Origin: Costus lasius
Lineage: Eukaryota; Streptophyta; Magnoliopsida; Zingiberales; Costaceae
Assembly (NCBI GenBank): GCA_027563935.2
Contig: CM050449.1
Location: 56,127,949-56,191,948 of the forward strand
Reading direction: 5' to 3'
Length of the DNA stretch: 64,000 nt
This document shows positions 1 through 9,678 of this stretch, piece by piece. The notes under the pieces are model-generated. The model did not search any database. It had not been told where the DNA came from and saw only the letters and a program-made list of their open reading frames with translations. A program made the position numbers and the translations under genes. The first letter of the stretch is position 1. Each line of letters begins with the position of its first letter.

Positions 1-95
1 TACTGAAAAGGAAAGTGGACTCTAAGTGAAGCCATACCTGATGGGCTTCCTCCGAGCCCTAGTGGATCTTCTAAGAGCTGTGTTAGGCCCTCCAT
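1..95 (-). other. Left flank, possible copia remnant
   Basis: This stretch does not match the A LTR that follows. On the minus strand one frame reads RRSTRARRKPIRYGF, which resembles the basic linker between integrase and reverse transcriptase in copia polyproteins. Nothing else supports that. It may belong to the same minus-strand element as the fragment right of A (J), but the piece is too short to be sure. Confidence 0.25.
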
Positions 96-287
96 CAGAT
101 TTTTACCCAAAAACGTCACCTCTATTTCTTTTAATTTTGTACTTAGAAGTTTCCAAAACAAAAACCACGATTTGATTCATCTAGATATAGATCGACCGTG
201 TAATCGGTACTTGACCACCTGATCCTCGTAGGGAACGATATCTTATTTTATTACTTCAATAAATCCGTACACTTACGGATCGTATCA
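96..287 (+). repeat. 5' LTR of element A, truncated
   Basis: From about base 96 the sequence matches the last 190 bases of the LTR at 3476-4961 with only scattered substitutions, ending in GATCGTATCA. Left of base 96 the similarity stops, so U3 and most of R are missing from this copy. Promoter activity from this LTR is therefore unlikely. Confidence 0.85.
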
Positions 288-293
288 AGTTTT

Positions 294-313
294 TTGCACC
301 GTTGCCGGGGATC
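294..313 (+). other. Primer binding site, tRNA-Asp type (A)
   Basis: The 20 bases match the complement of the 3' end of plant tRNA-Asp (TGGCGCCGTTGCCGGGGATC) at 18 of 20 positions, six bases after the LTR end. This primer is usual for Athila and Tat elements. Mismatches are at 295 and 298. Confidence 0.8.
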
Positions 314-577
314 AGGCCAGTCAATATTGATTTAATCATGAGATTTATAGACTAGACATTATTTTTTAATTATTTTAAATTTTGTTTTGGTTTTTTATTT
401 TTTGTTTTCATTTTTGTTTTTCGGAATTTTATTTGTTTTTCACATTTTTTTAGTTAGTTTATTTTATTTTTCTCTTTTTGGATTAACAGGTGGACTCAAA
501 AATCACTTGACTAGATATTTTAAGCTTTATTTTGCATTCCTGTTTTATATTTTGTATTTCTGAATTTTATTGCAAAT

Positions 578-1903
578 ATGATGTTTAACCAATGTCAATG
601 GTTGAATCAGAGGTATGTGCCACCGATAATGATAAGAGAATATGGTACGGATGTATCAGAATCACTTTTAGAAAAGGTAAATTCTTATATTCAACATACT
701 GAATATGTAAGCATGCAATGTTATAAGTTGAAATATGTTATTTGTGATATTTGTGGATTTCATGGGCATGATTTTACTGAATGCCAATTAGGGATCCCTC
801 CATGCCTTAACTCTTGCCCTAGTACTCACAATCAAAGTTGGGTGAACCATCAAAACTATCTTTATCAGAATGACCCAACATTTATTCCACAATCAGATTT
901 TAGTGAACCTCAAAAATCCAGCTTAGAAGCCTTGCTTGAAAACTATATAGCTGTTATGGACAAACAAAGTGAGGATATTTATAGTATAATTTATGGCATT
1001 CATAAAAATGACATAAAGGATAGAATCTAGGATAAATATGAAAATTTTGTAGAGTTGGAACAATCATTTGTCATGTCTCTAGTCACGGAGTATGATTTAC
1101 CTTCTTTAAATTTTGATAATTGTGATTTACCTTCCTCAGCACTCTACCAGCCATCTAGTCCCCTCTCACATAATGAAGTGTCTTGCAACACAAATAATTG
1201 GGACATGTTTGAAGAGAAATTTAAACTTTTGGAGTCTTATGAGAATAAAGATGAAGAATTTAAGGATCCTCAAGTAAGAACTAGTGAGATAGACGGTAAT
1301 GAATTTGATAGTGTGAGGATGGAACACTCCACTGAAGAGAAAGAAATTGAGGAAAAAGATGAGGAAGAGGATCCTGAGCATATTACACCACCACTACCAT
1401 GTGAACCATCAATTCCTTTTCTTATGAGAAATCCATTAGAAATTTGCATGATAGATGATGATGGAGATGATTTTAAAGATAAAGATGATGGGGTAGCTGA
1501 AATATTATTTGATGCAAATCTAACCACAGATACCCAAAAGATAATAACACATGAGATACTTGATCACATTGACAATGAGTTAAGTAAAAAACCAAATTTG
1601 AAGTTTGAAAATTTCTTGAACAATCTAAGGCATGAATTCTTTGATTTTAATTTCAATTCTCTTCCAATTGCTAATACAAATTTAAAGGAAGAATGCATGA
1701 TTTTACTCATGGATAAATACAGAAAAATTATTGAGTATTCTTTGCATGACTCTAACTTTTGTTTTTGTATGCATGTACTGGACACTGCAACATGGAACCA
1801 CCTGTTTACCTGGATATATTTAGTGGACACACTCTTGAGATGGAGAAAAAGTAGAAGATTATATGCTCTCTACTATGGCACTGATTCACCAACTCCACCA
1901 TGA
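578..1903 (+). pseudogene. A ORF: zinc-knuckle acidic protein, one in-frame TAG
   Basis: One reading frame of 441 codons runs from the ATG at 578 to the stop at 1901-1903, broken only by TAG at 1028-1030. Near residue 57 it has CDICGFHGHDFTEC, a CX2CX4HX4C knuckle like that at the C-terminal part of Gag. A middle section of about 200 residues is rich in Asp and Glu. The last 70 residues are hydrophobic with a basic end, finishing RRLYALYYGTDSPTPP. Element B has a homologue of almost the same length (444 residues open) with the same knuckle, acidic middle and ending. The Gag capsid part and all of pol are absent. I do not recognise the C-terminal part. The single TAG could be decay or readthrough; the sequence cannot decide. 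Confidence 0.7.
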
Positions 1904-1914
1904 CATGAAGCTAT

Positions 1915-1962
1915 GGTCAAGCTAATGACCTTAAACAAGCGCTTTTGGAAGGCAGCCCAAAG
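1915..1962 (+). other. Post-ORF tandem stem-loops (A)
   Basis: GGTCAAGCTAATGACC at 1915-1930 has 5-base arms. It is followed by a decayed copy (1939-1962) of the CTTGGGAGGCAACCCAAG hairpin found at the same place in B, G, H and C. It starts 12 bases after the ORF stop. Confidence 0.7.
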
Positions 1963-3436
1963 TTTTTGAATTTTATTAATTTTTGCATTCTTAGTTTTTT
2001 TTTGTTTTTGATTATATTTAAATTTTTAGAAATTTTTGCAGCATGTATTGATGAATTTTTATTCTTTGAAAATCTTTTAGTAAGTTGTTTTAACTGTAGG
2101 AAATTTTTAGAGAATTTTTACTTGAATGAAAGATGATCAACAAGGGTGCAGCCGTGAAACACTCACGGAATGTGAATCCTGCGGCATCTTCTTTGTGAGT
2201 ATGTTAAATGCTGATTTGATTGATGAAACGTGATGGTATTTGATGTTTGAAACTTATTCATAGTGGAAAATATTGATAGCTATGTTGTGATATAGTTTCT
2301 TAATTTTTTATGAGTCATGTTTGCATATTTTGATATAACTGCACAGGATTTCGCTCATATTATAAAGGGAACTCTTGCAAAATTTTTCTGAAATCTATCA
2401 TTCATTGATTTTAATGCTTATGTATATGCAACAATTTAAGTCTAGGGTGTCCTCATATATTTTGCTTTTTCTTCAAAGCTTTATAGATATGTATTTTGAA
2501 TGTTTATGATTTTTAAGGGTAATCAAATTTGTTTTGTCCTTAATTTTAAAGTTAGGAAACATATTGAGTGATTGATTTGATCACTTAAGAAAATTTTCAA
2601 ATTTCATGTGGACTTAAATTGTTGAGTAAATTCAATTCTGTTATTGATAAAATGCATATGTGAATTGTTATATGTTCATGAGACACATGCATAGTATCTT
2701 TATACTTGAAGTTTAATTTATCTATTTTTGCTTGATGAAAATTTTTATGAATAGAAATTTGGTGATATTTATTTAACTGAGATTTGCTCCAACTCCTCTA
2801 GTTGAGAAATCTTAAGTCATGAATTATATTATAACATCGTTTGGCACACTTTAAATCTGTTGTGATCAAGTAACAAAGGGAGAATTTTTAAAACAAATAT
2901 TTAACCCTCTTGCAGAAAGATCAACAACAATTTAAATACCTTGCCCTTGACCGGCTCTCTCCAGAAAAAAAAATGAAAATGAAAAAAAAGGAAAAAAAAA
3001 GGAGTTATAGGTGAAGTGGACAACTCCGCTGACTTTATGATTGAGACTATGAGTTAAATTATACTACTCTGTGGTATACTTTAAACAATATTATGATGCT
3101 AACAGGAATGGGCACATAACCATTTAAAAACCAAATTGCATTAAAAGTCTCTTATCTTTAACATCACTGAAATTCTTGAAGTAGAAATTTTATCTGTTAA
3201 GTTTATTAAGATGAGAGTATTTGATACTTAGTATGTGAAGATTGAATATTATGACTTGAATTGTGAATTTTATCTTTCTTGGATTGTAACCTCTCGTGAA
3301 TTTATCTCTATAATGATTTTTCTTGAATTACTTGAGTTTGAAAGATTATTTGCTTAATTTGTGAACTAAGGATGTTATTGGGGGCAAAAACAAATGAGTG
3401 TTCCTTATCTTTACATTCTTTATACATATCAAGGTA
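1963..3436 (+). other. 3' internal region of A, non-coding
   Basis: This is AT-rich sequence with many stops in all frames and no recognisable coding remnant. Purine-rich runs occur around 2960-3005. I see nothing else in it beyond its place between the ORF and the 3' LTR. Confidence 0.6.
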
Positions 3437-3475
3437 TTGCTTGAGGACAAGCAAAATTCTAAGTCTAGGGTATTT
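3437..3475 (+). other. Stem-loop and purine tract before 3' LTR (A)
   Basis: TTGCTTGAGGACAAGCAA at 3437-3454 is an inverted repeat with 6-base arms. It is followed by AAGTCTAGGG and a T-run that abuts the LTR start. The same hairpin precedes the 3' LTR in B, G, H and C. Confidence 0.7.
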
Positions 3476-3730
3476 TGATGCGTTGTTCTTACACCACATT
3501 TTTACCTATATTTTAGACCATATTTTGAGCTTATTTGTATGATTTTGTGCTTATTTTGATGCTTTTACTTCACTTGGCATAGAATCTTCACTTTTCTTGG
3601 TTTTTATGAAAATGTAGGTAAAATCACCGAAAAATGAAGGATTTCACAAGTTTTGAAGCCAAAGCATGATTCCTGAGGAGATCACGAGCTTACACGTCGA
3701 ATTTGGAGTTGAAATAGTGAAGAACGCGAG

Positions 3731-3956
3731 AATTACGGCCTTGGCCGTAATTCTGGATCGGCTATAATTTTGAGTACGATCAGTGGGTGAAAAATGGCTA
3801 AGTATGGATATACACAAAAACTTTCACAGGTGAAGCCATAAATCCATTACGGGCTGTGAATATTTCTGTGACATAAGGCCTATACACACAAAAAGAATCA
3901 CGGCCGTGGCTGTGAACATGTTACGGACCGTGAATTGAGCCGTGACATAAGGCCTG
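3731..3956 (+). promoter_or_regulatory. ACGG palindrome array in U3 (A)
   Basis: Repeated inverted motifs: ATTACGGCCTTGGCCGTAAT near 3732, then looser copies such as TTACGGGCTGTGAA, TCACGGCCGTGGCTGTGAA and TTACGGACCGTGAA. All sit directly upstream of the TATA box. A function as transcription-factor sites is inference. Confidence 0.65.
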
Positions 3957-4039
3957 TACACCCCATTCGAACCCGAATCGAGCCGAAATTGAACCAAACT
4001 TTGCAAAAACCTTCCTAGATGGGTTCTAAACTAATTAAA

Positions 4040-4048
4040 CTATAAAAG
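4040..4048 (+). promoter_or_regulatory. TATA box of A 3' LTR
   Basis: CTATAAAAG, followed by a purine-rich stretch. It is the best TATA match in the LTR and lies just after the palindrome array. Confidence 0.55.
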
Positions 4049-4961
4049 GAAGGATTTTGGAGGGTTTAAAGTGGCTTCTATGCACAAACATGATCAAAAA
4101 GGCGGCTAGGGCAAAAATCACTTCCAGGGCAGAATTCTGGCGAAAGATCATGCAAAGGAGGGGTTTTATCACTTCTTCTTCATCTCCAGATCAAGGGGAA
4201 GAGTTCTAATCACTGTCCTAGTGTCTTTTTACATTATTTTCGAGAGATTACTTGTTGAATTCATCACTAAACATGCTGTATTCATAGAACATGTTTGCTT
4301 AAACCTATTTTCTGGATTTGGGAAGTAGTCCGTTGACAATTCATGGATTATATCTATTGTTTTAAATCTTTTACATGAATTTTATAGATTTGATTTGATT
4401 TGAATTGTGTTTATTTCGTAATTTACCCTGATCAAGTAATTTTACGTCTTAGACGTTGCGAGAAGGACCGAGAGGTGAATTGCAACGTCAGATCTATTCT
4501 TTTCAAAACTACGAATCCGATCACGGGAGTAGTTCGGATTCGTTTGAAGAATTCCATGGTTTTTCATAGAACTTAATGGGCTTAGTTACATTAATTTTCA
4601 CGAGAGTAGGGGATTAGTGTAATTAAGTACTGGATTACGCTTCGGGAGGAGGTAATCTGTACCCAAGGAAAAATCCCTTTCAAAACTATAATTTTCTATT
4701 TAAAGATTTATTTTTACTAAATTCATATTTGTCAATGTGGCGAAACCACGAATCCCGATTTTCTCCATATTGATTTTTACTCAAAAACGTCACCTCTGTT
4801 TCTTTTAATTTTGTACTTAGAAGTTTCCAAAACAAAAACCACAATTTGATTCGTCTAGATATAGATCGACCGTGTAATCGGTACTTGACCACCTGATCCT
4901 CGTAGGGAACGATATCTTATTTTATTACTTTGATAAATCCGTGCACTTGCGGATCGTATCA

Positions 4962-5191
4962 GCCATCAGTGCTATCTAGCCATCCGTGACTCATCTATAG
5001 TCAGCAAATAAATCCCTCAATGTCTCAATGACAATTGGAGGCTCAATGCGGGCAACTCTCTCAATAGTTGCCACCATGTTATCACTATGATTGCTTGTAG
5101 GATCTATGTTCTGGTCTGGATCTAAGTCAAAAGAGTGTTAGGCTTTGTCAAACAACTACTAAAACTTGTGAGCAACTTGGTTCTGATACCA
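4962..5191 (-). mobile_element. Element J: 5' end of a minus-strand retrotransposon
   Basis: GGTTCTGATACCA at 5179-5191 is the reverse complement of an initiator tRNA-Met primer site with one mismatch. On the minus strand the 150 bases downstream read DNMVATIERVARIEPPIV and FADYR before stops, which looks like the start of a gag gene whose family I cannot name. Element A's 3' LTR cuts it at 4961. The LTR of J would begin at about 5194 and run to the right. Confidence 0.5.
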
Positions 5192-5193
5192 AT

Positions 5194-6379
5194 TATCATA
5201 CGCCAAATTTTTCATGATGGAAAATCCTGAGAAGTGATGGCGGGAATACTCGACATACCAACCTTTGACTAACACCAATGTGCACAGTGGAATGTGTAAA
5301 CACCCAAACCCCCGCTCAATGTGTACGTGCCCTCGCACTACCCCTAGATGCACTGAGTTGCACCCCTCTATGTAAACACCTGCGCGGACTGTGTAAATCT
5401 ATGTGCTACGCTCCATGATGCAGGAGGAGCCAGTACTAATGAGGGGGAAGATCTTGACAGAAAAGCACCCCCCCCCCCACCAAACTTTTCTGCGAGGCCA
5501 TAACGGGCAGGTCATGCACCCGGCCACGGGCATGACGGTCTCGGCGAATTGCAGAGCATATAATCACAATCATGCACTAAGGCACGGGCAGGGCGTGAAC
5601 GCCACGGCGAGCACCTGCAAACAGAAGCACAGCTGTGCGTCCATGCACGGCCAGGACGACCAAGCTATGAACATCTGGGCAGATTTTGGCACATATAAGC
5701 ATGGGTGTGAATGTGATCACGGGCAGGCTATGATCACCACGGCGACAAACGAAAAACCGGTGATTCCAGACACGAACGCGGTCACGGCCGTGAACACCAT
5801 CATGGCCAGGCCGTGAACATGTCTACGGATTTTGATGAATCACGGTGTGAAGCAACGCACGGGCGTGCCCCCATTCCAGATCTTGGTCACGGCCATGAAG
5901 ACCATCACGGCCAAGCCATGAATGCTTCGGCAGACTCTAGCACACCAGATCACGGCCGTGAACGCCATCATGGCTAGGCCATGAACACTCCAGAAAATGC
6001 CCAATTGCCTCGGAGGCCCTGGTTTGATGTACATCGCCCTCCGTAGTACATTTCCCCATCACATGATGACCCAAAGGAGCCTGACAAGGTGATAATCTGG
6101 CAATCCCAGCAATTAAGTCAACCACTAGACCGTTACATGGGAGTCATCAGCTCGCTATCAGCCCATACCGAGGTCCTCCAGCCCATGGGCCTCGCCACTC
6201 GACCCACCGAAGGCCCGGCCCTAGACGGGTACCACAACCACTTGAACAACATAGCCCAAGAGCAGGCCTCCACCGTGATGAACCAACCCACAATCTCCAA
6301 ATTCTACTATTTTATCACGGCTTGCGCCGAGCTCGTCTAACTGCCATCGCGGCAACCGTACGATGAAGAATCAAAGGAT
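5194..6379. repeat. LTR-like region of uncertain ownership
   Basis: The left edge at 5194 abuts a minus-strand primer site, so it should be the 5' LTR of J. The right edge is not visible. The GC-rich palindrome array at 5500-5965 lies here. A 137-codon open frame at 5403-5816 is an effect of that repeat and not a gene. Part of this stretch could instead be U3 of element F, whose TATA box is at 6514. Confidence 0.4.
5500..5965. promoter_or_regulatory. GC-rich palindrome array (CACGGCCGTGAA type)
   Basis: At least eight spaced copies of CACGG(C/G)C(G/A)TGAA-like motifs occur, for example near 5705, 5780, 5800, 5885, 5905 and 5950, several as CACGGCCGTGAACNCCATCA. They resemble the TTACGG/CCGTAA arrays of the other Ty3 LTRs, but with C for T and G for A in the outer arms. 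Confidence 0.5.
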
Positions 6380-7141
6380 ATGTGCCAGCTTCAGCTTTAG
6401 TTGGTAGGAGTTTGTTTTGTTTTGTCTTATGTTGCAGCTTGACCACTTTATTGGCTGCAAGAGTAGGTAGTTGTTAAGATTTGCTCTTTTGTCTTGTTCC
6501 CCTCTATCTTATCCTATAAAAGAGGAGGGTGGGCTAGCTTAGTTTTTCAGTTCTTTAGTAGTAATAGAGTTCTCATAGTGAGGAAAGTGCTCCAGCTTGG
6601 GAGATTGCAATCGGTGCCTCGATTCCAAAACTTGTAAGAGTCTTGGTCGGTGCCTCGACTTGGAAGTGTGTTTTTTCTAGCATTATAAGAAGTAAATCCC
6701 ACCACCTCCAGTGGGTCAAGTTCACCTATTTTCAGAAATTACTTGTGCTATTTCCACTATGTTTTCATCTTCTTCCCTTACCCCTCCTCCACGGAGCATC
6801 CGTACGTCAGAGGCGTGGAGCAAATTTCCTATTCTTTGGTGTGTTTTCAAGCTCATAGGCGCACGAGCTGAGCCCCGTTCATCTACTGTACCCAAAGGAA
6901 CGTGTTGGGCTTAAATTTCTAAGAGGTTAGCGAGTGAATTTCATATATTTGGGTGTCGTGGTTTTCTCTTGCATTAGTGTTGCCCCACAACGAATTCGCC
7001 GCTGATTTCTTCGTGTCTCTCGTTGCACTTTCTAAGCATTTTTACTTCCCTCATCTGCAAACCCTCTCACATTTTTTGCGCATTGTGTAAACACCATAGA
7101 GTACTGAACTAAGGACAAACCCTCCTATCGTAGTTGCATCA
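6380..7141 (+). repeat. Probable 5' LTR (part) of element F
   Basis: A TATA box, CTATAAAAGAG at 6514-6524, is followed by a leader-like CT-rich stretch, and the segment ends GTAGTTGCATCA, five bases before a primer site. The 5' edge is not determined because no second LTR of F is in the window. There is no real ORF here. Confidence 0.5.
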
Positions 7142-7145
7142 ATTC

Positions 7146-7156
7146 TGGTATCTGAG
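7146..7156 (+). other. Primer binding site, initiator tRNA-Met type (F)
   Basis: TGGTATCTGAG matches TGGTATCAGAG at 10 of 11 bases and lies just after the LTR end CATCA. This primer is usual for chromoviruses and for many copia elements. Confidence 0.6.
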
Positions 7157-7271
7157 GAGTTGCACATTTAATTCTTATTGTTCGCATGATCTAACTCCAT
7201 TGCATTCTCATGCTTTAGCATTAATTCTGCGATTTCTGCATTCTACACTTAGTCTTATCCCTTGCTTGTGT

Positions 7272-7943
7272 ATGGTGACTACTCGTTTACAAGTCATCTC
7301 ATCCCAAGTCCCTGAAACCTAAGAATCAGTCCAGCCCTCGGAAGGGACTAGCACCCACTTAGAGTCTATGGCTATGCTAGTGGCACAAGTTAATGCACTA
7401 ACCACGCGATTCGACGCACATGTGGGAGCGACGGATACTGCAGTCCAGCAACTCTTGGCTGGATTCCAGGACCTTGTTGATCGCTTTGAGTCATCAGAGC
7501 ATAGGCGTCTGTACTCAGTTACCCAACCCATGTCGGCACACTTGGCCCCGACTTGGGAGTTACCCCCATTAGTTGTGCCTACAAGGCACCGAACTTTTGA
7601 GGATGAATTAGGTTGACATAGCCCCTTCGAGGCCCATGGAGGCCTGGTTCATGAGGATGACCCCTTTGACGAGGATGACGTTTGGGCCACACAAAGGCCC
7701 CAAACCTAAACTCGTTATAAGCGCACTCGAACGGATGACGAGTTTCACCACATCATCCGCGCAGCCCCTGCCCCCTTCGCAGGTGGTCTTGTCCCCCGCA
7801 CATGCATGTTAGGTACGCACAAAACTTGCTTGAGGGCCCTGCACGTTTGCATTGGACAAATGTGGAGCGCCAAAATGAGCAGGATGCTCTCCCTCCTATC
7901 ACCCATTGGGATGAGATGAAGTATCACCTCTGCGAGCAATACG
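7272..7943 (+). pseudogene. F gag, 5' part (decayed)
   Basis: The frame from ATG 7272 reads MVTTRLQVISSQVPET and then a TAA at 7320. It continues through a Gln- and Val-rich helix region (AMLVAQVNALTTRFDAHVG) with a TGA at 7614 and another stop near 7708. The last codons before the E insertion read THWDEMKYHLCEQY in another frame, which is the conserved Ty3 Gag capsid motif. Three stops and at least one frameshift mean it cannot make Gag. It continues at 17033 after element E; the ATACG at 7939-7943 is repeated at 17028-17032. Confidence 0.65.
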
Positions 7944-9658
7944 TGTAGGGTCCCCTTCAAGGGGGAGCGCAAGCATGTGAAACCCCTTTCAAGAGGGGGG
8001 CGAAAAACCCTTAAGGGTGGCGCATGACAATTACAAGCGGAAGCAAGGGTTTTCCATGGATCTTAGCAAGATAATATGATCAACTTGATGAAGTTTAGAT
8101 CCATACCAAAGCCATGAGGAAGATGGCAACTTGGAAGCAAGAGAACAAGAGAGGTCTCCTCCACAAGGCGCGCACACAAGAAGAAGTTGGCTTGCTCCTT
8201 GTCGTCCTTTGTGCTAGCAAAGGGCTTGAAGAATCCAAATCGCTTGAAGGAGAATCCTTGGATGTCTTCTTGGTTTGGCTTGCCGAATGCCTCTCTCCTA
8301 CTCTCGGCGATCATCCACACTCAAGAGCACACATTCACCCAAGAGAGAAGCCATCACGCAAAGGCGTTTCTTGGCTTAAGCGTTTAGGCGTTGAGACTTC
8401 CATATATGGTAAGTCTTCACTCCACACGTTCACACTTAGTGAACTAATCAAAACGCTTAATTAATTTGAACCATGCGTTCACATCCTTGAACCGGTTCAA
8501 TTGACTTTGGTTCAACAACCAAATCAAACCAAGACCAAACCAAGACATGCCATGGTCTAAATCTAGTATGAACCATGAAGGTTCAAGATCTAACCATACA
8601 TATCTAGATGCACTTGATCTCACTGATCTAGCATCAATACTCTCGATCGAAGCTTACCGATCTTAAGCTCTAATCAATCAAACATGATCAGACCAGATCT
8701 CACTTACAATCAGAGTCTACTCTCCTTTAACTGAACCAAAACAATTCAGTCCACACGATCTGACATGAGTAAGCCATATCATCAAATTGTGCGACCCTGA
8801 GGGTTTCCTTTAAATGTCGGTAACGACAACTTACATTATCACGATCAGTGAGGGGTATCTAGCAACACATCACTGTCTCCCGATATAAAGGAAAGAGTCT
8901 TCCAAGACTACACCCAAACCACAGCACAAGTGTGAATCAAACTCACGAGGCATGCATGTTTCCTTTGCCACTGGATGTTCTTATTGGACAAGCATGTCAA
9001 GCCTGTAACTCCAATAGGATGAGCATGATTAGATCAGATGATCACTGTCATCTGGGTATGGCCATACACTTTCTAATCATCTCATACAGGGGGGCCCTCT
9101 AGAACATCACACTCCTTGAACAAGGAGACGGCAATCCTTTATCTATCACTAGTGCCCTAACCTGACTCAAGCTCATCATCCAAGATAGTCTATAATCATT
9201 ATGTTTCAAATGATATTGAACTACCTCAAAACAATGACAATCATCATTTAGAAACACAAGTGATCTCAAGTCAAAGGAAAATGTGCCACTTGCTGCTATC
9301 AAGGATTATTCACATTGTGACAAACAATTGAATATCCTAGAAGGGTCTGTCCAGTACATCCAATGTACCCATGAGTCTACATCTTATTCCATGCTCGAAG
9401 CATCCTATAAGATTAGCACACATATTAGTCTCAATCATATCAAGGCTGTCTCAGGTTCACCAAGATATCTCGACTAAGGACATAGAGCCTGTCAGCCTAG
9501 CTGAACAGCTTTGAGACATTATTCAGAAGTACACTTATTACAGCAGACAAGGTAACAACCTGAATAATAACCATGCCTTTATAAACATAAGAGTTTATTA
9601 CATGATACTTATACAATCCCAAGGCCTCAAACATTAGCCTTAAGGGCATACCCCAACA
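7944..9658 (-). repeat. 3' LTR of element E (1715 bp)
   Basis: It starts TGTAGGGTCC and ends CCCCAACA on the plus strand, that is, TGTTGGGG to TACA in element sense. The polypurine tract AAGTGGGAGAT lies next to it at 9659-9670 in minus sense. Short open frames inside it are repeated at the same place in the other LTR and are not genes. Confidence 0.95.
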
Positions 9659-9678
9659 ATCTCCCACTTGCACTTAAT

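Larger units (their letters stand above)
96..4961 (+). mobile_element. Element A: non-autonomous Athila/Tat-like LTR retrotransposon
   Basis: The order is a truncated 5' LTR, a tRNA-Asp primer site, one long ORF with a zinc knuckle, a stem-loop pair after the ORF, a purine-rich tract and a complete 3' LTR. No protease, reverse transcriptase or integrase motif is present in the 3.2 kb internal region, so A depends on another element for its enzymes. The 5' LTR survives only as its last 190 bases or so, so no left target-site duplication can be read; the base after the 3' LTR starts GCCAT. The ORF and the non-coding motifs match element B although the LTRs are of a different family. Confidence 0.85.
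3476..4961 (+). repeat. 3' LTR of element A (1486 bp)
   Basis: It begins TGATGCGTTG and ends GATCGTATCA, and the end matches the 5' remnant at 96-287. A palindrome array at 3731-3956 lies about 85 bases upstream of a TATA box, CTATAAAAG at 4040-4048. No other LTR of this family occurs in the window. Confidence 0.85.

Noticed and set aside
5403..5816. A 137-codon open frame rich in His and Gly
   Set aside because: It is made of the repeated CACGGCCGTGAAC motif, has no domain, and lies in LTR-like sequence.
8114..8464. A 116-codon open frame, repeated at 15482-15832
   Set aside because: It lies inside both LTRs of E. The exact repetition comes from the LTR pair and is no sign of a gene.
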